Positions 1 through 8,403 of a stretch of DNA of 64,000 nucleotides are shown here, piece by piece; within the stretch, counting starts at the first letter, position 1; every line of letters begins with the position of its first letter. The translations under genes were made by a program, and so were the position numbers. The notes below the pieces were generated by a model. It did no database searches. It was not told the DNA's origin and saw only the letters and a program-made list of their open reading frames with translations. The DNA comes from Sarcodiotheca gaudichaudii (taxonomy: Eukaryota > Rhodophyta > Florideophyceae > Gigartinales > Solieriaceae): contig JAUKVZ010000001.1 of assembly GCA_032355985.1 (NCBI GenBank), positions 558,001 to 622,000 of the forward strand, in the 5' to 3' direction.

Positions 1-2
1 GC

Positions 3-500
3 GAGCCGCAGGAAGCCGACGATGTCGAAGGCATCGACAACTGCTACTTCGACGGCGGGCTGTGCATCGCCTCCCAACCATCCGAGGCCGCCATCCGCGG
101 CGCAGCGGAGTCGGGCGCCACGGTCATCATCAACCTTCGCACGGATCGCGAGATGGAGGGTGTCGATTTCGATGAGGCGGCGCTCTGCGAAGAGTTGGGC
201 ATCGACTATGTCCACATCCCGCTAGGCGGTCCGGAGCGCGTGTACACACAGGAAGCCGTTGAACAGTTCGCAAGCGCCCTGGAGAGGAATCGAGGTCGAG
301 CCGTGGTGCACTGTGCATCGGGCGGCCGAGCCACGTACCTGTGGGTGGCGTATCTCGTCGATCATCGCGGATACGACTTCAACGAAGCCGTCGAACTGGG
401 CGAGCAGCTTCGTTTCAGGCCATCGCCTTTTGAAGGGCTGCTCGGACGCGAGGTGATTTATTCGCTCGGCGAGCCCATCGCGGAAGGCGAAAGCGAATAA
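3..500 (+). CDS. Protein-tyrosine-phosphatase-like protein (DUF442 type), C-terminal part
   Basis: The frame is open from base 3, so the start lies left of the window and 165 residues are visible. The first ATG in frame is at 153, inside the fold. The loop HCASGGRA at 309-332 fits the HCxxGxR phosphate-binding loop of cysteine phosphatases, with the Cys codon at 312-314 and the Arg codon at 327-329. The upstream segment DGGLCIASQPS followed by ATVINLR-like residues resembles the DUF442/beta-lactamase-hydrolase-like phosphatases. The physiological substrate cannot be told from the sequence. The gene converges on asnS with only six bases between the stops, so there is no room for a separate terminator. 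Confidence 0.75.
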   Translation, partial: EPQEADDVEGIDNCYFDGGLCIASQPSEAAIRGAAESGATVIINLRTDREMEGVDFDEAALCEELGIDYVHIPLGGPERVYTQEAVEQFASALERNRGRAVVHCASGGRATYLWVAYLVDHRGYDFNEAVELGEQLRFRPSPFEGLLGREVIYSLGEPIAEGESE

Positions 501-506
501 GCGAGA

Positions 507-1994
507 TCAGAACTCGGCGCTGCCCGGCGTGCGCGGATAGGGGATGACATCTCTGATGTTCGCCATGCCTGTTGAGAACTGGACGAGGCGTTCAAAGCCC
601 AGTCCGAACCCAGCATGCGGCACGGTTCCGTACCTTCGCAGATCGCGGTACCACCAGTAGTTCTCTTTCGGCAGTCCCATCTCATCGATGCGCTTGTCGA
701 GAACGTCCAGCCGCTCTTCGCGCTGCGAGCCGCCGATGATCTCGCCGATCTTCGGCACGAGCACATCCATCGCCGCGACGGTCTTTTCGTCATCATTGAG
801 GCGCATGTAAAACGCCTTGATGTCCTTGGGATAGTCCGTCAGCACGACGGGCTTCTTCAGGACTTCCTCGGTGATGTAACGTTCGTGCTCGCTCTGAAGA
901 TCGACGCCCCACTTGACGGGGAACTCGAACTTCTTCCCGCTCTTTTCGAGCAGGTTGATCGCATCGGTGTACGTCATGCGCTCAAAGGGCGAATCGATGA
1001 TGTGCTGAAGCGTTTCAATCACCGTCTTGTCGATGCGAAGATTGAAGAACTCCATATCGTCCTGGCGCTCTTCAAGCAGCGTTCGGAAGCAGTGCTTGAT
1101 GAATGCCTCGGCAAGGTCCGCGTTGGCCGCCAGATCAGCGAAGGCGATCTCCGGCTCCACCATCCAGAACTCCGCCAGGTGGCGGCTGGTGTTGCTGTTC
1201 TCGGCCCGGAATGTCGGCCCGAATGTGTACACCTTGGAAAGTGAGCAGCAGTAGCCTTCGACATTGAGCTGGCCCGACACGGTCAGATGCGCTTCGCGCC
1301 CGAAGAAGTCCTGCGTGAAATCGGCCTCGTCGCCTTCAGTTCTGGGTGGGTTGACGGCGTCCAGCGTGGAGACGCGGAACATATCGCCGGCGCCTTCGCA
1401 GTCGCTTGCCGTGATGATGGGCGTGTGGACGTAGAAGAAGCCGTGCTCGTCGAAGAAACGATGGATCGCCATGGACAGGCAGTGACGCACGCGAGCCACG
1501 GCGCCGAACGTGTTCGTCCGCGTTCTCATATGCGCGTAATCGCGCAGGTACTCGAACGTGTGTCGCTTCTGACTGATCGGATACGTATCCGGATTCTCGA
1601 CCCATCCGATCACACGAATTGCGCTGGCCTGCAGCTCGACGGACTGGCCCTTGCCCTGGGACTCGACGAGCGCTCCATCCGCCTCGATCGCGCAGCCTGC
1701 CGTCAGCTTCTGCACTTCCGATTCGTAGTTGGGCAGATCATTCGGCGCGACGATCTGGATCGTGTCGAAGCATGTGCCATCGGTCAGCGCGATGAATGAG
1801 AGACCGGCCTTGGAGTCGCGCCGTGTGCGAACCCAGCCTTTGAGTGTGATCTCGCTGCCAACGGGCGCTTTCAGGGCGTCCTTGATCTGCAGCCACGTCG
1901 CGGCGGATGTCGGTGATGTCGGTGTCTGTGTCATGGTGTTGGCGAAGATGGTAGCAGGAGAGAGGGGCGCTTCCTGCGACTGGTTATTCGTCAT
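507..1994 (-). CDS. asnS: Asparaginyl-tRNA synthetase
   Basis: This class II aminoacyl-tRNA synthetase charges tRNA-Asn with asparagine. The 495-residue protein has an N-terminal OB-fold anticodon-binding domain (about residues 35-130), motif 2 around [21 protein letters not shown] and motif 3 as [12 protein letters not shown] near the C terminus. The length fits the family. The ATG at 1994 follows GGGGAGG at a short 3-base spacing and overlaps the end of the MgtC-like gene by 11 bases, so the two may be translationally coupled. An internal ATG at 1934 gives a protein 20 residues shorter but has a poorer ribosome binding site. It is the last gene of the minus-strand run that starts with the leucine pathway, although its job is housekeeping. 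Confidence 0.95.
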   Translation of the reverse strand: MTNNQSQEAPLSPATIFANTMTQTPTSPTSAATWLQIKDALKAPVGSEITLKGWVRTRRDSKAGLSFIALTDGTCFDTIQIVAPNDLPNYESEVQKLTAGCAIEADGALVESQGKGQSVELQASAIRVIGWVENPDTYPISQKRHTFEYLRDYAHMRTRTNTFGAVARVRHCLSMAIHRFFDEHGFFYVHTPIITASDCEGAGDMFRVSTLDAVNPPRTEGDEADFTQDFFGREAHLTVSGQLNVEGYCCSLSKVYTFGPTFRAENSNTSRHLAEFWMVEPEIAFADLAANADLAEAFIKHCFRTLLEERQDDMEFFNLRIDKTVIETLQHIIDSPFERMTYTDAINLLEKSGKKFEFPVKWGVDLQSEHERYITEEVLKKPVVLTDYPKDIKAFYMRLNDDEKTVAAMDVLVPKIGEIIGGSQREERLDVLDKRIDEMGLPKENYWWYRDLRRYGTVPHAGFGLGFERLVQFSTGMANIRDVIPYPRTPGSAEF

Positions 1995-2472
1995 CGTCCT
2001 CCCCGGACGAAAGCGCCGGCAAGCGCGACTGGACGTAGATCATCGCGCTGAGCACGATCAGCCCGAACGCGGTTCCGATTCCTGCCAGCAGATAGTGGCC
2101 AAAGCCGCAGGCGATGCCGATGGCGCCGACCATCCAGATGCCCGCCGCAGTCGTCATGCCCTGCACCTGACCACGCGACTGGATGATGGCGCCGGCGCCC
2201 AGGAACCCGATGCCGCCGATCACGCCGCCGATGAGGCGCATCGGATCGACGGAGACGCTCGAGCCCAGCCGATCGGCGCTTGCCACCAGTTCCAGCGTCG
2301 TCAGCGTGAAGAGGGCGGAGCCGAGACAGACGAGCATGTTCGTCCTGAACCCGGCCGGCTTCTGCTGGGTTTCCCGATCCCACCCGATGGCGGCGCCGCA
2401 GACGATCGCCATGCCGAGACGCAAAACGATCTCGATCACGGAGGTATGCGGTCCCAGGCCGTCGTCAGGCAT
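1984..2472 (-). CDS. MgtC/SapB-family membrane protein
   Basis: The 162-residue protein is mostly hydrophobic, with four to five likely membrane spans. It carries the family features: [18 protein letters not shown] near the N terminus, the downstream [16 protein letters not shown] stretch and the glycine-rich [17 protein letters not shown] stretch. Only the membrane domain is present, as in SapB. The soluble C-terminal ACT-like domain of Salmonella MgtC is missing. MgtC proteins are linked to survival in low magnesium, but the biochemical role is unsettled. The start lies 11 bases after the E2 stop and the end overlaps asnS, so it reads as part of the same transcript without an obvious link to leucine use. 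Confidence 0.85.
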   Translation of the reverse strand: MPDDGLGPHTSVIEIVLRLGMAIVCGAAIGWDRETQQKPAGFRTNMLVCLGSALFTLTTLELVASADRLGSSVSVDPMRLIGGVIGGIGFLGAGAIIQSRGQVQGMTTAAGIWMVGAIGIACGFGHYLLAGIGTAFGLIVLSAMIYVQSRLPALSSGEDDDE

Positions 2473-2483
2473 CAGGACGCGCC

Positions 2484-3893
2484 TCAGGCTCTTGCGGGTG
2501 TGAGCAGGCCTTCGGGCGCCTGCAGTTGCTCAACAACATGCGCGAGGCATCGAGCCGCCTCAGCGCCGTCGACCACGCGATGGTCGCACGCCAGACTCAG
2601 CGGCAGCAGCTTGCCGACACGAATCGCGCCGTTGTCAGCCACGACGCCTTCGCGAGCGCGTCCGACGGCGAGGATCGCCACCTCCGGATAGTTGATCACA
2701 GGCGTCGCGAAGCGTCCGGCGTAGGATCCGACGTTGCTGATTGTGAATGTCGATCCCATGAGGCGCTCGCGCGGGATGGATCGTTCGCGGGTCATGCGAG
2801 CAAGATCCGCGATGTGGCGAGCGATCTCCAGCAGGCCCAGCGTATCCGCGTTGGGGATGACCGGGACGGAGAGACCGTGCTCGGTGTCCGTGGCGATGCC
2901 CATGTTGACGCCTGAGTGCTCCGTGATCTCCTGCGCCTCGTCGTTGACGGTCGCATTGAGCGTCGGGAATCGCTTCATCGCACGGCAGACGGCGCTGACG
3001 ACGAATGGCAGATAGGAGACGCTTTCGCCACTGGCGGCCTGCACCTGCTTGCGCACCTTGTCGAGTTTGGATATCTCCGCCTCGTCCATGACAGTGAAGT
3101 GGACGGCGGTGTCCATCGACTGGCGAAGACGACCGGCAATAGTGCGGCGCGTTCCTCGGAAGGGAACTGTCTTGTCGCCAGCCATCGAAGGGGGCGGCGC
3201 CGGCACGCCGCCTGAGGCGACTTTGACTGTGAGCGCTGCGCTGCCGACTTCATCGGCTACGGCATGCTGTGCGTGCGCCGGGGCATCGGCCTGTCGGGGC
3301 GCGGGTGCGACGCGCTGCGCCTGCTGCGGCGCTGGAGCGGGCTGAGCGCCGCCGGAGGCCCCTCGAACGTCCTTCTCGGTGACTCTGCCGGCAAGGCCGG
3401 TGCCTTTGACGCTGTCGATATCGACGCCGAGGTCGCGCGCCAGTCGGCGCACGGCGGGCGTGGCGAGCGCCTTGCCCTCGCTGCCGCCGATGCCCGGTGT
3501 GGCGCTGAGATTGCCGACGACTGTGCCGGCGTCCTCGCGCTCTTCCGAAGCGGCGGCGGCTGATCCGTTGTTGGATGGCGCTGACGCCGGCTTGGATGCG
3601 GCTGGCGGCGCGGGCGCAGGGGCGGCGGCGCCGCCGCCACCTTCGTAGGTCACCAGCGGATTGCCGACGTTGAGGATTTCGCCTTCATTGCCATGCAATT
3701 GAGCGATGACGCCATCGCGCGGACTGGGCACTTCGACAAGCGCCTTGTCGGTCTCCATCTCCGCGAGGATGTCATGCTCATTGACGGTGTCGCCAACACT
3801 GACGCGCCATTTGATGAGTTCGGCTTCGTGCACACCCTCGCCGAGATCGGGAAGGATGAAGACGTTGGGATCGGATGAAGTCTGGTGAGCCAT
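2484..3893 (-). CDS. bkdB: Branched-chain 2-oxoacid dehydrogenase E2, dihydrolipoamide acyltransferase
   Basis: This is the core acyltransferase of a 2-oxoacid dehydrogenase complex. It moves the acyl group from E1 to CoA on a lipoyl arm. The 469 residues read in order as a lipoyl domain (about 10-85, with lipoylated Lys50 in EMETDKALVEV), an Ala/Pro-rich linker, a peripheral-subunit-binding domain (about 141-180, ATPAVRRLARDLGVD), a second flexible Ala/Pro/Gln linker and the catalytic domain ending with DHRVVDG, where His438 and Asp442 form the HxxxD active site. Together with leucine dehydrogenase and E1 upstream this points to a branched-chain rather than pyruvate complex. An E3 gene is not in the window and could be shared with another complex. 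Confidence 0.92.
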   Translation of the reverse strand: MAHQTSSDPNVFILPDLGEGVHEAELIKWRVSVGDTVNEHDILAEMETDKALVEVPSPRDGVIAQLHGNEGEILNVGNPLVTYEGGGGAAAPAPAPPAASKPASAPSNNGSAAAASEEREDAGTVVGNLSATPGIGGSEGKALATPAVRRLARDLGVDIDSVKGTGLAGRVTEKDVRGASGGAQPAPAPQQAQRVAPAPRQADAPAHAQHAVADEVGSAALTVKVASGGVPAPPPSMAGDKTVPFRGTRRTIAGRLRQSMDTAVHFTVMDEAEISKLDKVRKQVQAASGESVSYLPFVVSAVCRAMKRFPTLNATVNDEAQEITEHSGVNMGIATDTEHGLSVPVIPNADTLGLLEIARHIADLARMTRERSIPRERLMGSTFTISNVGSYAGRFATPVINYPEVAILAVGRAREGVVADNGAIRVGKLLPLSLACDHRVVDGAEAARCLAHVVEQLQAPEGLLTPARA

Positions 3894-3975
3894 TCAGTTC
3901 AATTCGTGGGGTTGGTTTTAGCTTGCAATGAAATCGTCAGAGGGCGTCTTCGCGTCAGGCGCCTCGATTCGCCGC

Positions 3976-4827
3976 TCATTCGTCGGCGTATTTGACCAGG
4001 TCTTCGCCGCCTTCGGGAACCCAGCCGCGGCCTTCTTTGTTCGGAATGTATCTGATATCCAACGACGTGAAGAACAACTCCTGGTGCTTTAATGCGTACT
4101 CAACGCGTCGAAGAAGTCGGTTCATTTCCTTTTTATCAGCGATACCGAAGTCATCGCCATAGAACTGGTTTTCGAGCTCTGCGAGTTCACTCGAAACATC
4201 CTCTGGCCACGGATACTCCGGGAAGGCTTCAAATCCGTTCTCGTCAAAGGGAACAATCTCTGATGCCCGCTTGAGAGCCGTGGATTCTTCGATACATCCC
4301 ATTCTTCTGAATGCTTCAGCGGCCACGCGGACGTCATCGCCTCGATTGGAAATGTACCCATCCAGTCCATTCCAGGGGATCCTCCAGTCTGCCTCATACG
4401 CGTGAAGGTAGAAACGGCGAGGATCATCGAGCGCATCAATCGCATCATCGAAATCAAGGTGTGCCGAGTTCTGATTCATTTCCCAGAACATCGTGTTCCA
4501 GATGAGGCCATCGATCTCGCCCAGTCTTCGATGCTGCTCGACGCTCACTTCGTTGGCGTCGGACGGAAAGGGCTTCAGGGGGGCGAGAAGTTCAGCGCTC
4601 AGTCGAAATCGTGAATTGACCGGCGAGGCCTTATCTTGTTCGATCGTCAGGGACGGGAAGCTGAGTTCACCTTCCTTATTCGGAGCGTCGTGCGCTTCGA
4701 GTTGGCCGTGGGCAAAAGGTAGTGTCAGCAACAACAGCGCAAGCCCAATGCCCCGAAGGAGGACTTGATACCCACCGAGTTTGCTTCGGCATTCACTCAA
4801 AGTCGGATTGCCTAATATGCAGCGCAC
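3976..4827 (-). CDS. Exported protein of unknown function inside the dehydrogenase operon
   Basis: I do not recognise a family. The frame from the GTG at 4827 gives 283 residues; a TTG nine codons further in (position 4800) is a plausible alternative. A signal peptide is visible (VLLRGIGLALLLLTLPFAHG, cleavage likely near AHG-Q), so the mature protein should be exported. It is acidic, without membrane spans or cysteine motifs I can name, and has conserved-looking Trp, Phe and Tyr residues. The frame starts 16 bases inside the end of E1 beta and stops 82 bases before E2, in the direction of the operon. Two 60-base lines I counted within it (4081 and 4441) are 45 and 47% G+C, against 53 and 65% for two lines in E1 beta (5041 and 5521), which suggests later arrival. 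Confidence 0.7.
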   Translation of the reverse strand: MRCILGNPTLSECRSKLGGYQVLLRGIGLALLLLTLPFAHGQLEAHDAPNKEGELSFPSLTIEQDKASPVNSRFRLSAELLAPLKPFPSDANEVSVEQHRRLGEIDGLIWNTMFWEMNQNSAHLDFDDAIDALDDPRRFYLHAYEADWRIPWNGLDGYISNRGDDVRVAAEAFRRMGCIEESTALKRASEIVPFDENGFEAFPEYPWPEDVSSELAELENQFYGDDFGIADKKEMNRLLRRVEYALKHQELFFTSLDIRYIPNKEGRGWVPEGGEDLVKYADE

Positions 4828-5786
4828 GCCATCACGGCGTCCACGATGCGGGGGGATTCGGGAAGGTAATCGAGCTCCAGCTTGTAATAGGGCATGATCG
4901 TGTCAAAGCCGGTGACGCGCTGGACGGGCGCCTCGAGCCTCAGGAAGCAGTGCTCCTGGACGGCCGTGGCGATTTCAGCGCCGAAGCCGCTGGTGCGCGG
5001 CGCTTCGTGCACAATCACGCAGCGACCCGTCTTGTTGACGCTTTCAACGATCGTGTCGAGGTCGTAGGGATAGATCGATCGCAGGTCGATGAGTTCGACG
5101 CTGAGATCGTCAGGAAGCTTGTCCATGGCATCGAGCGCCTGATAGACGGTGGCGCCCCAGGTGACGATCGTCAGGTCGCTGCCCGTTTCAACGACGCGCG
5201 CCTGGCCGATCGGAACCGTGTACTCCTCTTCCGGAACCTCTTCGCGGAAAGCGCGATAGATGCGCTTCGGCTCAAAGTAGATCACCGGATCGGGATCGCG
5301 AATCGCTGAGATGAGCAGACCCTTGGCGTCGTAGGGATTCGACGGCATGACGACCTTGATGCCCGGATGATGGGCGTAGATCGCTTCAGGTGAATCCGAG
5401 TGCAGCTCCGGCGCGTGGATGCCGCCGCCGACCGGAACGCGAACTGTCAGCGGCACGGTGATGGCGCCGCGGCTGCGCGTGCGGTACCTGCCGGCGTGAT
5501 TGACAAGCTGGTCATACGCCGGGCCGAGGAAGCCTTCGAACTGGATCTCGGGAATGGGACGCATGCCGGCGATGGCCAGACCGATGGCCGAGCCCATGAT
5601 GCCGGATTCGGCAAGCGGCGTATCGACGACGCGATCCTCGCCGAACTTCTCCTGCAGCCCTTCGGTGACTCGGAAGACGCCGCCATTGAGGCCAACATCC
5701 TCACCGAGAAGGACGACGCGCTCATCGGCGCGCATCTCCTGCTCGAGTCCCTGATTGATCGCTTGTACGAGTGTGAGTTCTGCCAT
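4812..5786 (-). CDS. bkdA2: Branched-chain 2-oxoacid dehydrogenase E1 beta subunit
   Basis: The 324-residue protein matches the beta subunit of heterotetrameric E1, which with the alpha subunit and thiamine diphosphate decarboxylates 2-oxoacids. The start ELTLVQAINQGLEQEM, then VVLLGEDVGLNGGVFRVTEGL, TPLAESGIMGSAIGLA and the glycine-rich RSRGAITVPLTVRVPVGGGI stretch are all characteristic, and the C-terminal half carries the transketolase-like C-terminal domain. It follows the small FlbD-like gene by 48 bases. Its last codons overlap the GTG of the exported orphan. Pyruvate and branched-chain E1 beta subunits are hard to separate by eye; the substrate is inferred from the neighbouring leucine genes. 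Confidence 0.92.
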   Translation of the reverse strand: MAELTLVQAINQGLEQEMRADERVVLLGEDVGLNGGVFRVTEGLQEKFGEDRVVDTPLAESGIMGSAIGLAIAGMRPIPEIQFEGFLGPAYDQLVNHAGRYRTRSRGAITVPLTVRVPVGGGIHAPELHSDSPEAIYAHHPGIKVVMPSNPYDAKGLLISAIRDPDPVIYFEPKRIYRAFREEVPEEEYTVPIGQARVVETGSDLTIVTWGATVYQALDAMDKLPDDLSVELIDLRSIYPYDLDTIVESVNKTGRCVIVHEAPRTSGFGAEIATAVQEHCFLRLEAPVQRVTGFDTIMPYYKLELDYLPESPRIVDAVMACAAY

Positions 5787-5834
5787 GATTGGGTTGATTG
5801 ATCCAAAGCCCGATGATCGGGCGGTGTGTTGTTG

Positions 5835-6098
5835 TCATCCTGCGGCGATTACGGCCGCTGCGGCGCCATCGTCGCCATGCTCGTCATCGGGAATGAAAGG
5901 TGTCCACTCAGGCATGGCGGCATTGAGCGCCATGGCGACCTCCTCAACGGGGCGATCAGTCTTGACGACTGAGTTGCCGAGTCCGCTGGAAAGCGCCATG
6001 ACGATCTCCGTCTTCTTGCGAGCCTGTTTCACCATTTTCACGTGCAATGGGTTGATCCAGATCTCGACGCCCTTCGTGTCTTCAATACAAACGAGCAT
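5835..6098 (-). CDS. Small FlbD-like protein between E1 alpha and E1 beta
   Basis: This 87-residue protein starts at an ATG nine bases after the E1 alpha stop. Its first 60 residues form a compact pattern, VCIEDTKGVEIWINPLHV, then IVMALSSGLG..VVKTDRPVEEVAMAL, which resembles the layout of the small flagellar protein FlbD (residue, INP-like turn, strand, conserved VEEV helix). The C terminus is an acidic and alanine-rich tail. No flagellar gene is nearby, so a flagellar role is not supported by context. Its place between the two E1 subunit genes suggests either a helper of the complex or a passenger. The call of a real gene is firm; the family is tentative. Confidence 0.7.
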   Translation of the reverse strand: MLVCIEDTKGVEIWINPLHVKMVKQARKKTEIVMALSSGLGNSVVKTDRPVEEVAMALNAAMPEWTPFIPDDEHGDDGAAAAVIAAG

Positions 6099-6107
6099 TC
6101 GTCTCCA

Positions 6108-7238
6108 TCACGCTCCTGTCGTGACGCCCGAGTTCGCGTGCAGCGTCTCCTGCTGCGGATCGATGCCCAGCGAGTGCGTCTTCATCGTGTCGCGCTGGCG
6201 CTTCAGGCTTTCCGGAAGCGATTCATAGGTGTAATCAAAGATGTCATTGGTCGTCGGCTTGGCGATGCCTTCAGCGTTCTTGACGATCTGGGAAACCCTG
6301 GTCTTGGCTTCCGCCTCGAGCGCTTCCTGCTTGTCGTCATCCCAGAGCCCCTTGGACTCGAGATACTTGCGCGTTCGAATCAGCGGATCCCTGCCGATCC
6401 ACTCCTCGACTTCCGCCGTGTCGCGATAGCGACGCGCGTCGTCAGCCGTCGTGTGATCGCCCAGTCGGTAGGTGAGCGTCTCGATCAGCGTCGGCTTGCC
6501 ATCCTTGAGCGACTTGGCGCGCGCATCCTTGGCGGCCTTGTAAATCGCGAAGATGTCGTTGCCGTCGACCTGAATCGTGTGGGCGCCGTAGGCCAGGCCC
6601 TTTTGAGCAAACGTCTCGGCCGCACTCTGCTTCGAGCCCGGCGTCGAAATCGCCCACTTATTGTTCTGGCAGATGAAGACGGCAGGAACCTTGAGCACCG
6701 TGGCGAAGTTCATGGCCTCATGGAAGTCGCCTTCGCTCGTGGCGCCATCGCCGAAGAACGTGAACACGGCGGCGTCCGTCTTCTGAAGCTTCTGCGCCCA
6801 TGCGATGCCCATGGCGTGCAGCATGTGCGTGCCGATGGGGATGGAGATCGGCGTGATATTGACGCCATCGGGAATCTGATTGCCCCGCTCGTCACCCATC
6901 CAGTGCAGCAGGATGTGCTCCATCGGCAGCCCGTGCAGGAAGAGCGCCGTGTTCTCGCGATAGCAGGGGACCAGCCAGTCCTCCGGCTTGGCGGCAAGCG
7001 CGACCGCGCCGATCGCTTCCTGGCCCTTGTTCTGCGGATACGTGCCCATGCGTCCGGAACGCTGCAGCTTGAACGCCACCTCGTCGTAATGACGGCACAG
7101 GGACATCATCTCATAGAGGCGCAGGACATCGTCGTCCTTCAATCCGCCTCGACTGAGCTTCTCGTCCAGCTTCCCGTTCTCATTGAGAACCTGGATGTAG
7201 TTGATCTTCGCCTGGTAGGCGATCTTGGTCGGCATCAA
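6108..7238 (-). CDS. bkdA1: Branched-chain 2-oxoacid dehydrogenase E1 alpha subunit
   Basis: The 376-residue protein is the thiamine-diphosphate-binding alpha subunit of E1. It has the entry motif YEMMSLCRHYDEVAFKLQRSGRMGTY, the stretch YPQNKGQEAIGAVA, and the thiamine-diphosphate motif FFGDGATSEGDFHEAMN continuing to the conserved asparagine of NNKWAIS. The phosphorylation-loop-like region YRLGDHTTADDARRYR is also present. It overlaps the leucine dehydrogenase stop by four bases, so the two genes are very likely translated together. This pairing with an amino-acid dehydrogenase that makes 2-oxoisocaproate supports the branched-chain assignment over pyruvate. Confidence 0.93.
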   Translation of the reverse strand: MMPTKIAYQAKINYIQVLNENGKLDEKLSRGGLKDDDVLRLYEMMSLCRHYDEVAFKLQRSGRMGTYPQNKGQEAIGAVALAAKPEDWLVPCYRENTALFLHGLPMEHILLHWMGDERGNQIPDGVNITPISIPIGTHMLHAMGIAWAQKLQKTDAAVFTFFGDGATSEGDFHEAMNFATVLKVPAVFICQNNKWAISTPGSKQSAAETFAQKGLAYGAHTIQVDGNDIFAIYKAAKDARAKSLKDGKPTLIETLTYRLGDHTTADDARRYRDTAEVEEWIGRDPLIRTRKYLESKGLWDDDKQEALEAEAKTRVSQIVKNAEGIAKPTTNDIFDYTYESLPESLKRQRDTMKTHSLGIDPQQETLHANSGVTTGA

Positions 7239-8326
7239 GCGCTCCCTGTCGTCGCTGTGTTTCCTTGCGTGGTGGTGCGGATGTGCACCTTGCCCGCATC
7301 AATGCGCTTCCTCGCGTACGCCATGGCGGCGGCGTGCGCCGAGCCCAGATTGCGGGCGTCGTTGAGAATCGTTTCGATCACGTTCTCAATATTGATGATG
7401 CGGCGATGCAGCTCTTCGTCGCTGAATCCGCAGTACAGACCGGCGAGCTGCATCAGGCCGCCGCCGTTGTTGACGAAGTCCGGGCAGTAGACGATGCCGG
7501 CGCCGTGAAGCAGGGCGGATTCCTCATCCGGATCATCAAGAACATTGTTGGCGCCCGGGGCGAGAATCTCGCATCGCAGATCGGGCACATTGTTCGCGTC
7601 GATCACGCGGCCAAGAGCACATGGGCAGAGAATGTCGCATTCGGTCGTGACGATCTCATCGCCACGGACGACCTGTGCGCCAAACTCTGAGACGACGCGC
7701 TGAATGCGTTCGTCGACGATGTCCGTGACAACCAGCCTTGCGCCTTCGGCGGCCGCGATCTTGCAGACGTTGTAGCCAAGGGCGCCGACGCCCTGCACTG
7801 CGATGGTCAGATTCTCAAGCGATGTCGGACGGCCGAGGTGCTTCAGAGCGCCGCGCATGCCCTGGACCACGCCAAGGGCCGTGTAAGGCGCCGGATCGCC
7901 ACCGGCGGCGACTTTTTCGCCGCCCATGACGAACTTCGTCTCCATCGCCATCCAGTCGATGAACTGCGTGTTGACGCCGACATCTTCGGCGGCGATGTAC
8001 AGGCCGCCGAGCCGATCGACGAACCTGCCCATGGCGCGGGCTACGGCCTCGGTCGCGGGCTGATCAGCGGATTCCGTCCAGATGACGCTCTTGGCGCCGC
8101 CCATGGGAAGGTCATCAGCGGCGGCCTTGTACGTCATGGCCTCGCTGAGGCGCAGCACATCTTCGAGCGCTTCATCCTCAGTGCGATACGCCCATCGGCG
8201 ACAGCCGCCGAGGGCGGGGCCGAGTGTGGTGTTATGAATCGCAATGATCGCTCGAAGTCCGGTCTCGGAATCGAAGCAGTGGACAACACTCTCGTGACCA
8301 CGTTGCTGCACCTGCTCAAAGACCAT
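7235..8326 (-). CDS. ldh: Leucine dehydrogenase (Glu/Leu/Phe/Val dehydrogenase family)
   Basis: This enzyme would deaminate leucine, and probably valine and isoleucine, to the 2-oxoacids with NAD+. The 363 residues show the family substrate domain (LGPALGGCRRW, then EDVLRLSEAMTYKAAADDLPMGGAKSVI with the catalytic lysines) and a Rossmann domain with VQGVGALGYN. The length is typical of Leu/Val dehydrogenases and shorter than glutamate dehydrogenases. It is the first enzyme of leucine breakdown and sits directly before E1 alpha with a four-base overlap. Bases 8327-8403 separate it from the acyl-CoA dehydrogenase upstream. The common symbol ldh is shared with lactate dehydrogenase; leucine is meant here. 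Confidence 0.9.
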   Translation of the reverse strand: MVFEQVQQRGHESVVHCFDSETGLRAIIAIHNTTLGPALGGCRRWAYRTEDEALEDVLRLSEAMTYKAAADDLPMGGAKSVIWTESADQPATEAVARAMGRFVDRLGGLYIAAEDVGVNTQFIDWMAMETKFVMGGEKVAAGGDPAPYTALGVVQGMRGALKHLGRPTSLENLTIAVQGVGALGYNVCKIAAAEGARLVVTDIVDERIQRVVSEFGAQVVRGDEIVTTECDILCPCALGRVIDANNVPDLRCEILAPGANNVLDDPDEESALLHGAGIVYCPDFVNNGGGLMQLAGLYCGFSDEELHRRIINIENVIETILNDARNLGSAHAAAMAYARKRIDAGKVHIRTTTQGNTATTGSA

Positions 8327-8403
8327 ACGTGTGTCTCCCTTGGAAGCGGACGCCGGGAACGTCCGGTGATGATTGAATCGCAGTTGATTGCGTGGATGGT
8401 TGC

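Noticed and set aside
1729-2691. Open frame on the plus strand across asnS, MgtC and E2
   Set aside because: It overlaps three real genes in antisense and its translation is low-complexity Arg/Ala-rich text.
6042-7490. Long open frame on the plus strand opposite E1 alpha and leucine dehydrogenase
   Set aside because: It is antisense to two well-supported enzymes and has no family motif. Long antisense frames are expected in this G+C-rich sequence.
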